DNA from: Sphingomonas sanguinis
GTDB lineage: Bacteria; Pseudomonadota; Alphaproteobacteria; Sphingomonadales; Sphingomonadaceae
Assembly: GCF_019297835.1 (NCBI RefSeq)
Contig: NZ_CP079203.1
Coordinates: 2,532,501 to 2,596,500, forward strand
Length of the DNA: 64,000 bases
Reading direction: 5' to 3'
The position numbers and the translations under genes were made by a program. This document shows, one piece after another, positions 26,058-34,060 of the stretch. How positions within the stretch are numbered: position 1 is the stretch's first letter; every line of letters starts with the position of its first letter. The notes beneath the pieces were generated by a model. It was given only the letters and a program-made list of their open reading frames with translations, was not told the DNA's origin and made no database searches.

Positions 26058-26462
26058 ATGAATCTCGTGGAAAAGGCCGAAGCCAGAAGCCGTGACCGGG
26101 CGATCGTCTGTTATCTGACCGCTTTGATATTGCTGATGATGGCTATCGCCCGCATCCGGGTGTCCGACGGTTCATGGTTCGTCCTGGTCGGTGGCGCGGC
26201 CCTCAGCCTGACGAGCCTGCCCATCCGGCTTTTCGAATGGAGGAAGCTGGCTCCCCTGCTCGACGACGAGACGACCCGCGATCATCGACGGTCCAGCTTC
26301 ACCGCCGGATTCTGGGTCATGCTGGCCACCGCCGCGCTCCTGGCCGGGCTGCCACGCTTCCCCTTGCTCGACGCCATCGCGACGGCCCGGATCGTCATCA
26401 CCGCCGGCCTCGTGGCTGCATTGATCGCCTTCGCCACGCTGGAACTGCGCGCCAGCCGGTGA
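26058..26462 (+). CDS. Four-helix membrane protein, first paralogue
   Basis: The protein has 134 residues. The N-terminus MNLVEKAEARSRDRAI is cytoplasmic. Hydrophobic helices lie at about 16-34, 39-59, 82-100 and 108-130. Between helices 2 and 3 is a polar loop LLDDETTRDHRRSS followed by AGFWVML. It ends VITAGLVAALIAFATLELRASR. The next gene encodes a clear paralogue. I recognise no named family with certainty; small DUF membrane proteins next to a short HTH regulator are a recurrent bacterial layout. The ATG at 26058 has AGGAGG 5 nt upstream; a GTG three bases earlier fits less well. Confidence 0.7.
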   Translation: MNLVEKAEARSRDRAIVCYLTALILLMMAIARIRVSDGSWFVLVGGAALSLTSLPIRLFEWRKLAPLLDDETTRDHRRSSFTAGFWVMLATAALLAGLPRFPLLDAIATARIVITAGLVAALIAFATLELRASR

Positions 26463-26491
26463 ACCACACAAGATGAATAGGGGAGGAACGC

Positions 26492-26914
26492 ATGGGTCTC
26501 GTCGAGAAAGCCGAACGCCAAAGCCGGGCACGGGCGATCATCGGCTATCTGCTGGCGACAACGCTTCTGGCATCGGCCGTCCTGGCGATTCACGGACATA
26601 GCGAGGGAGCCGAGCGACTGGCACCCTGGTTCGTCATGATAGGGCTGACCGCACTCAACCTCACCGCTTTGCCGTTCCGCTGGAGCCGATGCGGGCCGGT
26701 ATCCCGGTTGATGAACGACGAAACGACACGCGACCATCGGCGGTCGAGTCTGGCGGCAGGCTTCTGGGCCATGCTGGCTGCGGCGGCTGCGACCGTCATC
26801 GTCGGATCGCTTGTCCCCCTCGACACCATCTCGGCGGGGCGGGTTGTCATCACCGCCGGACTGATGGCGGCGCTGATCGCCTTTTCGACGCTGGAACTGC
26901 GTGCTAGTCGATGA
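26492..26914 (+). CDS. Four-helix membrane protein, second paralogue
   Basis: The protein has 140 residues and aligns with the preceding gene product along its length. It shares the N-terminal LVEKAE.(R)SR.RAI, the loop NDETTRDHRRSS, AGFWAMLA and the C-terminal VITAGLMAALIAFSTLELRASR. The pair arose by tandem duplication, with divergence concentrated in helices 1 and 2. GGGGAGGAA precedes the ATG. The stop overlaps the start of the HTH gene by 4 nt. Function unknown; the pair may form a hetero-oligomer. Confidence 0.7.
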   Translation: MGLVEKAERQSRARAIIGYLLATTLLASAVLAIHGHSEGAERLAPWFVMIGLTALNLTALPFRWSRCGPVSRLMNDETTRDHRRSSLAAGFWAMLAAAAATVIVGSLVPLDTISAGRVVITAGLMAALIAFSTLELRASR

Positions 26915-27117
26915 ACGAGACGCTGGGCAACGACCTGAAGGCTGCACGCGAAGCCGCCGGGCTGACCCAGGGCGCGCTCGCCGAGGCGATCGGGGTCAGC
27001 CGCAAGACGATCAACACGGTAGAGAACGGCGTCTTCCAGCCCTCGACCCTGCTCGCGCTCAAGTTGGCGCGAGCCTTGGGCCGGTCGGTCGAATCGCTGT
27101 TCTGGATCGCCGACTGA
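26911..27117 (+). CDS. Small Cro/CI-type HTH regulator
   Basis: The protein has 68 residues and consists of a single helix-turn-helix domain, LKAAREAAGLTQGALAEAIG followed by VSRKTINTVENGVFQPS. It is of the YozG-like class that contains nothing but the DNA-binding fold. It overlaps the membrane-protein gene by 4 nt, so it is translated with it. It probably represses its own operon through the paired ACCTAYAGGT sites upstream (inference). It ends 3 bp from the convergent lipoprotein gene. Confidence 0.85.
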   Translation: MNETLGNDLKAAREAAGLTQGALAEAIGVSRKTINTVENGVFQPSTLLALKLARALGRSVESLFWIAD

Positions 27118-27120
27118 TCC

Positions 27121-27918
27121 TTACTGGATCGCGGCGGGATCGACCTTCAGCGAGGGCGGGTTGATGACTGGCGGCGTATAGGGCTTGGCGGCGGGCACCG
27201 GCTGGCTCGACAGGACCGGGCCGCTCGGCGCGCTGGCCGGGGCGACGGCGGGGGCAGCGCTGCTCGCGACGGTCAGCGGGGCGACGCCCTGCTTCACCGG
27301 CACCATCGTTCCCGCCCGCCATGCGTCATAGGCGCGGAAGAAGGCGATGAAGGGCGCGTTGAGCTTTTCCAGCCGCTCGGCCGCCTTCATGTCGAAAGCG
27401 GTGGTCGGGGCGGCGCTGATGTCAGCCAGCACTTCGTCGGCGGCGGCGCAGAAGGTCTTGCGGACCGGAGTGATCGAGAAGAAATTGTAGAGCCGGGTCA
27501 TCGCATCGTCATAGCTGTCGCGCCAGTCGCCGCCCTGCGCCTGATACTCCGCCGAATAGCGCTTTTCCGCCGCCGCCAGCTCGATCCGCTGGACGGTCAG
27601 CATGGTGTTGTAACGGGTGACGATCTGTCCCTCATCCGGCCCGCGACAGGCGAGCGCGGCGACGTTCAGCCCCGAGCGCAGGTGCCAGACCGTGGCGGCG
27701 CTGGTCAGCGAGCGATTCGGCGTGGCGTAATTGCCATCGGGCAGGAGCGCCGGAATTCGCATCCCCGGCGTCGCACCGGCGGGCATCGGCGCGCGGACAT
27801 ATTGCGGCGGGGCCGGGACCATGACCGGCGGCGGCGCGACCTTGGCCGTTTCCCGCGCGGCGCAACCCGCCAGCGACAGGCCGATCGCCAAACCCGATAC
27901 AATACGCAAACTCGCCAT
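27121..27918 (-). CDS. Lipoprotein, unknown function
   Basis: The protein has 265 residues. I chose the ATG at 27918 because it begins a lipoprotein signal (MASLRIVSGLAIGLSLAGC, Cys19); the frame is open to 27966. A helical middle section (about 95-210) is followed by a Pro/Ala/Ser/Val-rich tail. I recognise no domain. The mature protein should be anchored by its lipidated cysteine in the envelope, most likely the outer membrane. It has its own 304-bp upstream gap, mostly filled by element A3. Confidence 0.7.
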   Translation of the reverse strand: MASLRIVSGLAIGLSLAGCAARETAKVAPPPVMVPAPPQYVRAPMPAGATPGMRIPALLPDGNYATPNRSLTSAATVWHLRSGLNVAALACRGPDEGQIVTRYNTMLTVQRIELAAAEKRYSAEYQAQGGDWRDSYDDAMTRLYNFFSITPVRKTFCAAADEVLADISAAPTTAFDMKAAERLEKLNAPFIAFFRAYDAWRAGTMVPVKQGVAPLTVASSAAPAVAPASAPSGPVLSSQPVPAAKPYTPPVINPPSLKVDPAAIQ

Positions 27919-28040
27919 GACCCTGATCCTCGGAAAACCCCGCCCCCGGTTATCGGGCCACGTCATGCCGAATCAAGGTTAACGCGTCGTAACCTGTGCG
28001 ATGAAACGAGGCGTATGTCAGGGGGTTGGAGGTCGCGTTA

Positions 28041-28217
28041 TTCCTCCCCTGCAAGGGGAGGTGGCAGGGCGAAGCCCTGACGGAGGGGTGTCACGGCCAG
28101 TGGGGACACCCCTCCACCATCCTTTGGATATGTGCGAGCGAGATGGTGCCCCCGGCACCATCTTGACGTGCCGGGGGCACGTCAAAGCTCGCTCACCCTC
28201 CCCTTGCAGGGGAGGAA
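28041..28217. repeat. Palindromic element A3 with nested insert
   Basis: This 177-bp copy has the usual ends TTCCTCCCC and GGGGAGGAA, and the left arm GGCAGGGC/GCCCTGA plus GGAGGGGTGTC. The right arm is interrupted after CCACCATCCTTTGGAT by about 60 bp (about 28132-28195). That insert contains an outer 7-bp stem (GAGCGAG 28136-28142 with CTCGCTC 28188-28194) enclosing two perfect hairpins at 28142-28162 and 28163-28185. The rest of the 27919-28222 gap holds no gene. Confidence 0.85.
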
Positions 28218-28222
28218 CAGGT

Positions 28223-29260
28223 TTACGCCGCGCGCGCGACCAGTGCGGCGGCGGCTTCGGCCATCAGCTGCGCGAGGATATCGGCGATCGGTTCTTCCTT
28301 CGTCACCATGCCGACCGACTGGCCCGCCATGACCGAGCCATGCTCGACATCGCCCTCGATCACTGCGCGGCGCAGCGCGCCCGCCCAGTAATGCTCGATC
28401 TGGAGCTGCGCCTCCATCATCGCGACCTTGCCCTCGTCGAGCGACTGGGCGACTTCGCGCTGCTTGGCGGTGAACAGCTCGCCGCCCGCATTCTTCAGCG
28501 CGCGGACCGGGATGACCGGCAGGCGCGGGTCGATCTGCACGCTCGCCACCGCATCGCGGGCCGAGGCGCGGATGAACGCCTTCTTGAAATTGGGGTGCGC
28601 GATCGATTCGGTCGCACAGACGAAGCGCGTGCCGAGCTGAACGCCCGCCGCGCCCATGTCGAGATAGGCGGCGATCGCCTCGCCCCGGCCGATGCCGCCC
28701 GCAACGAAGACGGGGATCTGGTCCGCGATCTCGGGGAGCATCTCCTGCGCCAGCACGCTGGTCGACACCGGCCCGATATGGCCGCCCGCTTCCATGCCCT
28801 CGATCACCAGCGCGTCCACGCCCGAGCGGATCAGCTTCTTGGCCAGGCTCAGCGCGGGCGCGAAGCAGATGACCTTGGCCCCCGTCTCCTTGATCGCCTC
28901 CAGCGCGCCCTTGGGCGGCAGGCCGCCGGCCAGCACGACATGGCCGACCTGGTGACGGCCGCACACGGCGATCAGGTCGAACAGCTGCGGGTGCATGGTG
29001 ATGAGGTTCACGCCGAAGGGGCGCTGCGTCATCGCCTTGGTCGCGGCGATCTCGGTATCGAGCAGTTCGGGGGTCATCGCGCCGCACGCGATCACGCCGA
29101 AGCCGCCCGCGTTGGACATGGCGGAGACCAGGTTGCGCTCCGACACCCAGGACATGGCCCCCGCCATGATCGCCATGTCGGCGCCCAGAAATTCCGCGCC
29201 GCGCGCCATGCGGGTGGTGAGACGCTGTTCGCCGGTGGTGGTGGTGAGGGTGTCGGTCAT
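28223..29260 (-). CDS. Nitronate monooxygenase-like flavoprotein
   Basis: The protein has 345 residues in a TIM-barrel fold of the nitronate monooxygenase/FabK superfamily. Visible features include AIMAGAMSWVSERNLVSAMSNAGGFGVI, VDALVIEGMEAGGHIG and PVFVAGGIGRGEAIAAYLDMGAAGVQLGTRF, the FMN phosphate-binding end. It could oxidise nitronates or act as an NAD(P)H-dependent flavin oxidoreductase or enoyl-ACP reductase; sequence alone does not decide. I chose the ATG at 29260 (MTDTLTTTTGEQ), as upstream codons are repeat-derived. Confidence 0.85.
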   Translation of the reverse strand: MTDTLTTTTGEQRLTTRMARGAEFLGADMAIMAGAMSWVSERNLVSAMSNAGGFGVIACGAMTPELLDTEIAATKAMTQRPFGVNLITMHPQLFDLIAVCGRHQVGHVVLAGGLPPKGALEAIKETGAKVICFAPALSLAKKLIRSGVDALVIEGMEAGGHIGPVSTSVLAQEMLPEIADQIPVFVAGGIGRGEAIAAYLDMGAAGVQLGTRFVCATESIAHPNFKKAFIRASARDAVASVQIDPRLPVIPVRALKNAGGELFTAKQREVAQSLDEGKVAMMEAQLQIEHYWAGALRRAVIEGDVEHGSVMAGQSVGMVTKEEPIADILAQLMAEAAAALVARAA

Positions 29261-29303
29261 CGATGCTCCATGCCGTGGAGCGGGGCGGACGGCAAGATTT
29301 TGG

Positions 29304-29516
29304 TTCACGCGAAGCCGCGATGACGCGAAGAAGTTGGTTCGCGCAGAGGCGCAAAGGACGCAGAGAAGTTTCGCGCGCGGCAGCGCAATCTCCACCGCAA
29401 CAGGCCATCATTGAAGGGCAAGAATGGCGGCTGGATAGGCCACCTCAGCGCCCTCAGCGCCTCTGCGCGAACACATCTTCTTGAAGACGCTTCGCGTCTT
29501 CGCGGCTTCGCGCGAA
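29304..29516. repeat. Nested palindromic element D2
   Basis: Two inverted repeats are nested. The outer arms at 29304-29330 and 29489-29516 (CGCGAAGCCGCGATGACGCG against CTTCGCGTCTTCGCGGC) match at about 25 of 28 positions. The inner arms are GTTCGCGCAGAGG (29337-29349) and CCTCTGCGCGAAC (29460-29472). The inner termini are those of element D1 at 13276. The unit fills most of the 29261-29560 gap; no gene is present. Confidence 0.8.
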
Positions 29517-29560
29517 CGAAAGCCCCCTCCCCAAGCCGAACCCAGAGAGGGGGGAAGCCT

Positions 29561-30823
29561 TTAGGCCGCTTCGGCGTCCAGGCCGTAAGCGGTGTGCAGG
29601 ACACGCACCGCCAGTTCGGTATAGTCCTCTTCGATCAGCACGCTGACCTTGATCTCCGAAGTCGTGATCGCAAGGATGTTGATCCCGCGCGCGCCCAGCG
29701 TCTGGAACATGGTCGAGGCGACGCCCGCATGGCTGCGCATGCCGACGCCGACGACCGAGATCTTGGCGACGCGCGTGTCGTGGACCATCTTGGCATAGCC
29801 GATGTCGCCGCTCGCCTTTTCCAGCACGTCCAGGGTGCGGGCGAGGTCGGCCGAGGGGACCGTGAAGGTCACGTCGGTCGACGCGGGGGTCGAGCCGGTC
29901 GCATGGGCGATGTTCTGGACGATCATGTCCACGTTGATCCCCGCATCGGCCAGCGGCGCGAAGATCGCGCCGACCGAGCCGGGCCGGTCGGGCACGGCGG
30001 TCAGGGTGATCTTGGCTTCGTTCTTGTCATGCGCGATGCCGGTGATGAGCTGGCGTTCCATATCGTCGATTTCCTCTTCGCCCACGATCAACGTGCCGCG
30101 ATGTCCGTCTTCGTCCCGTGCGTCGTCGAACGAGCTGAGCACCCGCACGCGCACCTGTTCCTTCATCGCCAGACCCACCGAGCGGGTCTGGAGCACCTTG
30201 GCGCCGACGCTGGCGAGTTCCAGCATCTCCTCATAGGTGACCTTCGACAGCTTGCGCGCACGCGGCACGATGCGCGGGTCGGTGGTGTAGACGCCGTCGA
30301 CGTCCGTGTAGATGTCGCACCGCTCCGCCTTCATCGCCGCCGCGACCGCGACCGCGCTGGTGTCCGAGCCGCCACGGCCGAGCGTCGTCACCCGATTGCC
30401 CTCGGCCACGCCCTGGAAGCCGGGGATCACCGCGACCACGCCCGCCGCCAGGCTTTCGTCCAGCGCGGTCGTGTCGATCTCGCCGATCCGCGCTTTCGCG
30501 AACGCCGTGTCGGTATGGATCGGCAGCTGCCAGCCCAGCCACGAGCGGGCGGGGACGCCCATCGCCTGGAGCGTGATCGCCAGCAGCCCGCTGGTGATCT
30601 GTTCGCCCGCCGAGACGACGACGTCATATTCCTGGGGATCGTAAAGCGACGAGGCCTCGCGGCAGAAACCGACCAGCCGGTCGGTCTCCCCCGCCATCGC
30701 GGAGACGACGACCGCGACCTGATGCCCAGCCTCCACCTCGCGTTTGACACGCGCCGCCACGTTGCGGATGCGCTCGATTCCGGCCATCGAGGTGCCGCCG
30801 AACTTCATCACGATACGGGCCAT
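29561..30823 (-). CDS. lysC: Aspartate kinase
   Basis: The protein has 420 residues. The catalytic domain opens MARIVMKFGGTSMAG, with KFGGTS at 7-12 as the ATP/aspartate site. IYTDVDGVYTTDPR lies near residue 175. Two C-terminal ACT domains (about 265-410) bind lysine and/or threonine for feedback control. It phosphorylates aspartate, the first step to lysine, threonine and methionine. The ATG at 30823 is the family start; the frame stays open upstream over the divergent ubiG. AAGGAG lies 15 nt upstream, farther than usual. Confidence 0.96.
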   Translation of the reverse strand: MARIVMKFGGTSMAGIERIRNVAARVKREVEAGHQVAVVVSAMAGETDRLVGFCREASSLYDPQEYDVVVSAGEQITSGLLAITLQAMGVPARSWLGWQLPIHTDTAFAKARIGEIDTTALDESLAAGVVAVIPGFQGVAEGNRVTTLGRGGSDTSAVAVAAAMKAERCDIYTDVDGVYTTDPRIVPRARKLSKVTYEEMLELASVGAKVLQTRSVGLAMKEQVRVRVLSSFDDARDEDGHRGTLIVGEEEIDDMERQLITGIAHDKNEAKITLTAVPDRPGSVGAIFAPLADAGINVDMIVQNIAHATGSTPASTDVTFTVPSADLARTLDVLEKASGDIGYAKMVHDTRVAKISVVGVGMRSHAGVASTMFQTLGARGINILAITTSEIKVSVLIEEDYTELAVRVLHTAYGLDAEAA

Positions 30824-30877
30824 GCGGTTTTTGCCAATCTCCTTGGGGTAAAACGGCGGTCCTGATAGGTAGCCCCC

Positions 30878-31615
30878 ATGACGAACGCAAGCCATTTGAA
30901 CGATTCTACCATTATTGGGGCCGAAGCCGCACATTTCGGAAAGATGGCGGCCGATTGGTGGGACCCCAAGGGGTCGAGCGCGATGCTGCACCGACTCAAC
31001 CCGCCCCGGCTGCGTTACATTCGCGAGCAGATCGACCTGCACTGGGACGCTGATGGACAGGGCTTCACGCCGCTATCGGGCAAGCGGGCGCTGGATGTCG
31101 GCTGCGGCGCGGGGCTGCTGTGCGAGCCACTGGCGCGACTCGGCGCCGAGGTGACGGGGCTGGACGCCGCGCCGGAGAATGTCGCGGTCGCCGCCGCCCA
31201 TGCGGCGCAGTCGGGCCTCGAAATCCACTACCGTGCGGGCAGCGTCGAGGGGCTGGCGGGCGAGACGTTCGACCTCGTCACCTCGCTGGAGGTGATCGAG
31301 CATGTGTCCGATCCGGCGCGATTCGTGCGCGGGCTGGCCGATGCGCTGGCACCGGGTGGCCTCATGATCCTGTCGACGCCCAACCGCACGCCGCTGTCCA
31401 GGCTGGCGCTCATCACGCTGGCCGAGGGGACGGGCGCGATCCCCAAGGGCACGCATGACTGGTCGAAGTTCCTGACGCCCGACGAGCTGTCGGCGTTGCT
31501 GGCCGACGCCGGGCTGTCGGTGCGCGACGTGCGGGGGCTGAGCTATTCGCCGACCAAGGGGTTCATGGTCAGCGACTCGACTGCGCTCGACTATTTCGTG
31601 ACCGCGACGCGATAG
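30878..31615 (+). CDS. ubiG: Ubiquinone biosynthesis O-methyltransferase UbiG
   Basis: The protein has 245 residues. HFGKMAADWWDPKGSSAMLHRLNPPRL is the UbiG N-terminal signature, and the SAM-binding DVGCGAG is at residues 73-79. It catalyses both O-methylations in ubiquinone synthesis. It diverges from lysC with 54 bp between starts. Element A4 follows 5 bp after the stop. Confidence 0.95.
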   Translation: MTNASHLNDSTIIGAEAAHFGKMAADWWDPKGSSAMLHRLNPPRLRYIREQIDLHWDADGQGFTPLSGKRALDVGCGAGLLCEPLARLGAEVTGLDAAPENVAVAAAHAAQSGLEIHYRAGSVEGLAGETFDLVTSLEVIEHVSDPARFVRGLADALAPGGLMILSTPNRTPLSRLALITLAEGTGAIPKGTHDWSKFLTPDELSALLADAGLSVRDVRGLSYSPTKGFMVSDSTALDYFVTATR

Positions 31616-31620
31616 GATCA

Positions 31621-31757
31621 TTCCTCCCCTTGCAGGGGAGGTGGCAGGCCGAAGGCCTGACGGAGGGGTGTCCCGGCCTGATAGGACAGGATTCCCTCGC
31701 CACCGGGGACACCCCTCCACCAGCTTCGCTGGTCCCCCTCCCCTTACAGGGGAGGAA
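31621..31757. repeat. Palindromic element A4
   Basis: This 137-bp two-armed copy has left TTCCTCCCCTTGCAGGGGAG, the GCAGGCC/GGCCTGA inner hairpin and GGAGGGGTGTC. The right has GACACCCCTCC, the ACCAGC/GCTGGT inner hairpin and GGGGAGGAA. It lies between ubiG and the membrane glycosyltransferase gene, whose reading frame stays open across the element. Confidence 0.88.
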
Positions 31758-31776
31758 TAAGATCGGACCTATTCTG

Positions 31777-33210
31777 ATGTCGGTCACGCACAAGCCTTTG
31801 CCCCCCTCGGGCCACCGCCTCCTCATCCTGCTCGCCGTGGCGATCCTCGCCCGCGCGCTCACCTTCGGCAATCCGGTGGTCCATGTGGACGAGGAGTTCT
31901 ATTTCTTCACCGGCCATTCCATGTGGCAGGGCGCATGGCCGTTCGTCGATGTGTGGGACCGCAAGCCGGTCGGGCTGTTCCTGCTCTACGCCATACCCGC
32001 CGCCTTCGGCTTTCCGGCGGGGATATGGGCCTATCAGGCGATGGCACTGACCAGCGTCGTCGCAACCGGCTGGCTGATCGCGCGGATGGCCGAGCGACTC
32101 GGCTGGGGCGCGGGCGCGACGGCGGCGGGGATCGCCTATATCCTGTGGTTGGATTTGCTGGGCGGACAGGGCGGACAGGCGCCGGTCTTCTACAATCTGC
32201 TGATGATGGCGGCGGCCTGGGCGATCCTCGAATCGGACCGGCGCGCCTCCCGGACGTTGGGGCTTGGCGCAATGGCGCTGGTCGGCATCGTTCTCCAGAT
32301 CAAATATTCTGCGGTGTTCGAGGGGATGGTCTTCGGCCTTTGGCTGCTCGCCAGCGAGTGGCGGCGGAGCCGGTCGGTCGCCGCGCTGATCGCCTATGGC
32401 GCCGGGCTGATCGTCCTGTCGCTGGCCCCCACCCTGCTGGCGGCGGGGGTCTATGCCGCGATCGGCCAGTGGGATGCGTTCCTCTATGCCAATTTCCTGT
32501 CGATCTTCCACCGCAACCCCGATCCCATCGGCGAGCTGGCGGGCAATCTGGGGCAGATGGCGCTGATCCTGTCGCCGATCGTGGCGCTGGCCGTGCTGGG
32601 GTTGAAGCGCGCAAGCCGCGACCGGGAGCGGACCTTCCTCGCCGTTTGGCTGGGCGCGAGCATAGTCGGCGTGCTGCTGTTCCGGCCGTGGTTCGACCAT
32701 TACGGCCTGCCGATCCTGCTCCCCGCCTGCACTGCCGCCGCCGCGATGCTGGGGGGCGAGGACTGGCGGCGGCGCTATACCGTCGCCCTGCTGCTGACCG
32801 TGGCGTTGGCGGGCCAGATCGTGCTGCTGTCCTTACGACACGAGCGCGGCGACGCGGCGGAGTTCGCGGCCCTGTCCCAGGCGGTCGGCAGGGGGCCGGG
32901 CTGCCTGTACGTCTATTCGGGCAGCACCATGCTCTATGTCGCGAACCAGCGCTGCGCGCTGTCGCGCTGGATCGTGCCCGCGCATCTCAGCCGCGCGCGC
33001 GAGACCGGGGCCACCGGCGTCGACCAGGATGCCGAGATCACCCGCATCCTCTCGCAGCATCCCGCCGTCGTCGTGATGCGCCCGCCCTATAATGGCGAGC
33101 GACCCCAGGCGCATGCCCGCGTCGTCGCGGCGATGGCCGACGGCTACCGGCTGGCGGCGAAACTGCCGATGGGCAATGAGACGATCAGCGTCTATAAATC
33201 CACGCGATGA
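31777..33210 (+). CDS. PMT_2/GT39-like membrane glycosyltransferase
   Basis: The protein has 477 residues and about ten membrane helices. The first periplasmic loop carries HVDEEFYFFTGHSMWQGAWP then WDRKPVGLFLLY. The acidic pair there matches the catalytic loop of GT-C enzymes (PMT/ArnT-like) that use polyprenyl-phosphate sugars. It should glycosylate a lipid or glycan on the periplasmic side. I chose the ATG at 31777; upstream in-frame codons come from element A4. The stop overlaps the deacetylase gene by 4 nt. Confidence 0.75.
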   Translation: MSVTHKPLPPSGHRLLILLAVAILARALTFGNPVVHVDEEFYFFTGHSMWQGAWPFVDVWDRKPVGLFLLYAIPAAFGFPAGIWAYQAMALTSVVATGWLIARMAERLGWGAGATAAGIAYILWLDLLGGQGGQAPVFYNLLMMAAAWAILESDRRASRTLGLGAMALVGIVLQIKYSAVFEGMVFGLWLLASEWRRSRSVAALIAYGAGLIVLSLAPTLLAAGVYAAIGQWDAFLYANFLSIFHRNPDPIGELAGNLGQMALILSPIVALAVLGLKRASRDRERTFLAVWLGASIVGVLLFRPWFDHYGLPILLPACTAAAAMLGGEDWRRRYTVALLLTVALAGQIVLLSLRHERGDAAEFAALSQAVGRGPGCLYVYSGSTMLYVANQRCALSRWIVPAHLSRARETGATGVDQDAEITRILSQHPAVVVMRPPYNGERPQAHARVVAAMADGYRLAAKLPMGNETISVYKSTR

Positions 33211-33944
33211 AACGCCTTCTCGCCTCGATCCATGACGTGTCCCCCCGCTTCGAGGGGGCGGTCGATGCGCTGTACGACCGGCTGTCGGGGCATCTCGGCG
33301 GCCCGCGCCTAGCCATGCTGGTCATCCCCGATCATTGGAACAGCGCCCCCATTGCGCCGGGCACGCCCTTCGCCACGCGACTGCGCAACTGGGCGGACAT
33401 GGGGATCGAAATGTTCGTCCATGGCTGGTCGCACAAAGACGATATGGTCCATACCGACTCGAAGACCGCGCTGAAGGCCAAGCACATGACGGCGGGCGAA
33501 GGTGAGTTCGTTGGCCTGGACCGCGCCGAGGCGCTCCACCGGATGCAGCGCGGCACCGCGTTGATCGAGGATATCATCGGCCGCCGCGCGACCGGCTTCA
33601 TCGCCCCCGCCTGGCTCTATTCGGACGAAGCGCGTCTGGCCTTGGGCGATGCGGGTTTCGGGCTGGCGGAGGATCACTTCCGCGTCTGGACGCCGACTGA
33701 TGGCAAGATCATCGCGCGCGGCCCCGTCGTCACCTGGGCGAGCCGTTCGCGCGGGCGCCAGCTCAGCTCGCTCGCCGCTGCCGCCGTGCTCCGCCACGGC
33801 CTGCGCCCGACCCCCGTCGCGCGAGTCGCGGTGCATCCGGGCGACAATGGCGTGCCTGCCCTGCTCGACAGTATCGACAAGACCTATTCGCGGCTGACGA
33901 AGACGCACACGCCGTCGCGTTATGCGGATTTGCTGGCGGCCTGA
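33207..33944 (+). CDS. DUF2334 polysaccharide deacetylase-like protein
   Basis: The protein has 245 residues. IHDVSP at 8-13 supplies the catalytic and metal aspartate, HGWSH at 72-76 the metal-binding His pair, and APAWLYS is motif 3. This is the layout of carbohydrate esterase 4 deacetylases. It likely removes acetyl groups from an N-acetylated glycan. No signal peptide is visible, so it may act in the cytoplasm on a lipid-linked sugar, fitting the overlap with the membrane glycosyltransferase. Confidence 0.82.
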   Translation: MKRLLASIHDVSPRFEGAVDALYDRLSGHLGGPRLAMLVIPDHWNSAPIAPGTPFATRLRNWADMGIEMFVHGWSHKDDMVHTDSKTALKAKHMTAGEGEFVGLDRAEALHRMQRGTALIEDIIGRRATGFIAPAWLYSDEARLALGDAGFGLAEDHFRVWTPTDGKIIARGPVVTWASRSRGRQLSSLAAAAVLRHGLRPTPVARVAVHPGDNGVPALLDSIDKTYSRLTKTHTPSRYADLLAA

Positions 33945-33960
33945 CGCAACCAGCCCCCTC

Positions 33961-34053
33961 CCTCCGTTCACGCTGAGCGAAGTCGAAGCGCACGCCCTGT
34001 GCTTGCGGGTAGGGATTCCCTTGGCCTTCGACTTCGCTCAGGCTGAACGGAGG
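33961..34053. repeat. Palindromic element B2
   Basis: Left arm CCTCCGTTCACGCTGAGCGA (continuing AGTCGAAG) and right arm CTTCGACTTCGCTCAGGCTG (continuing AACGGAGG) are inverted, about 37 bp apart. It is the cleanest B copy. It lies in the convergent gap between the DUF2334 and GT4 genes, 7 bp from the GT4 stop. Confidence 0.88.
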
Positions 34054-34060
34054 TTGGGGC

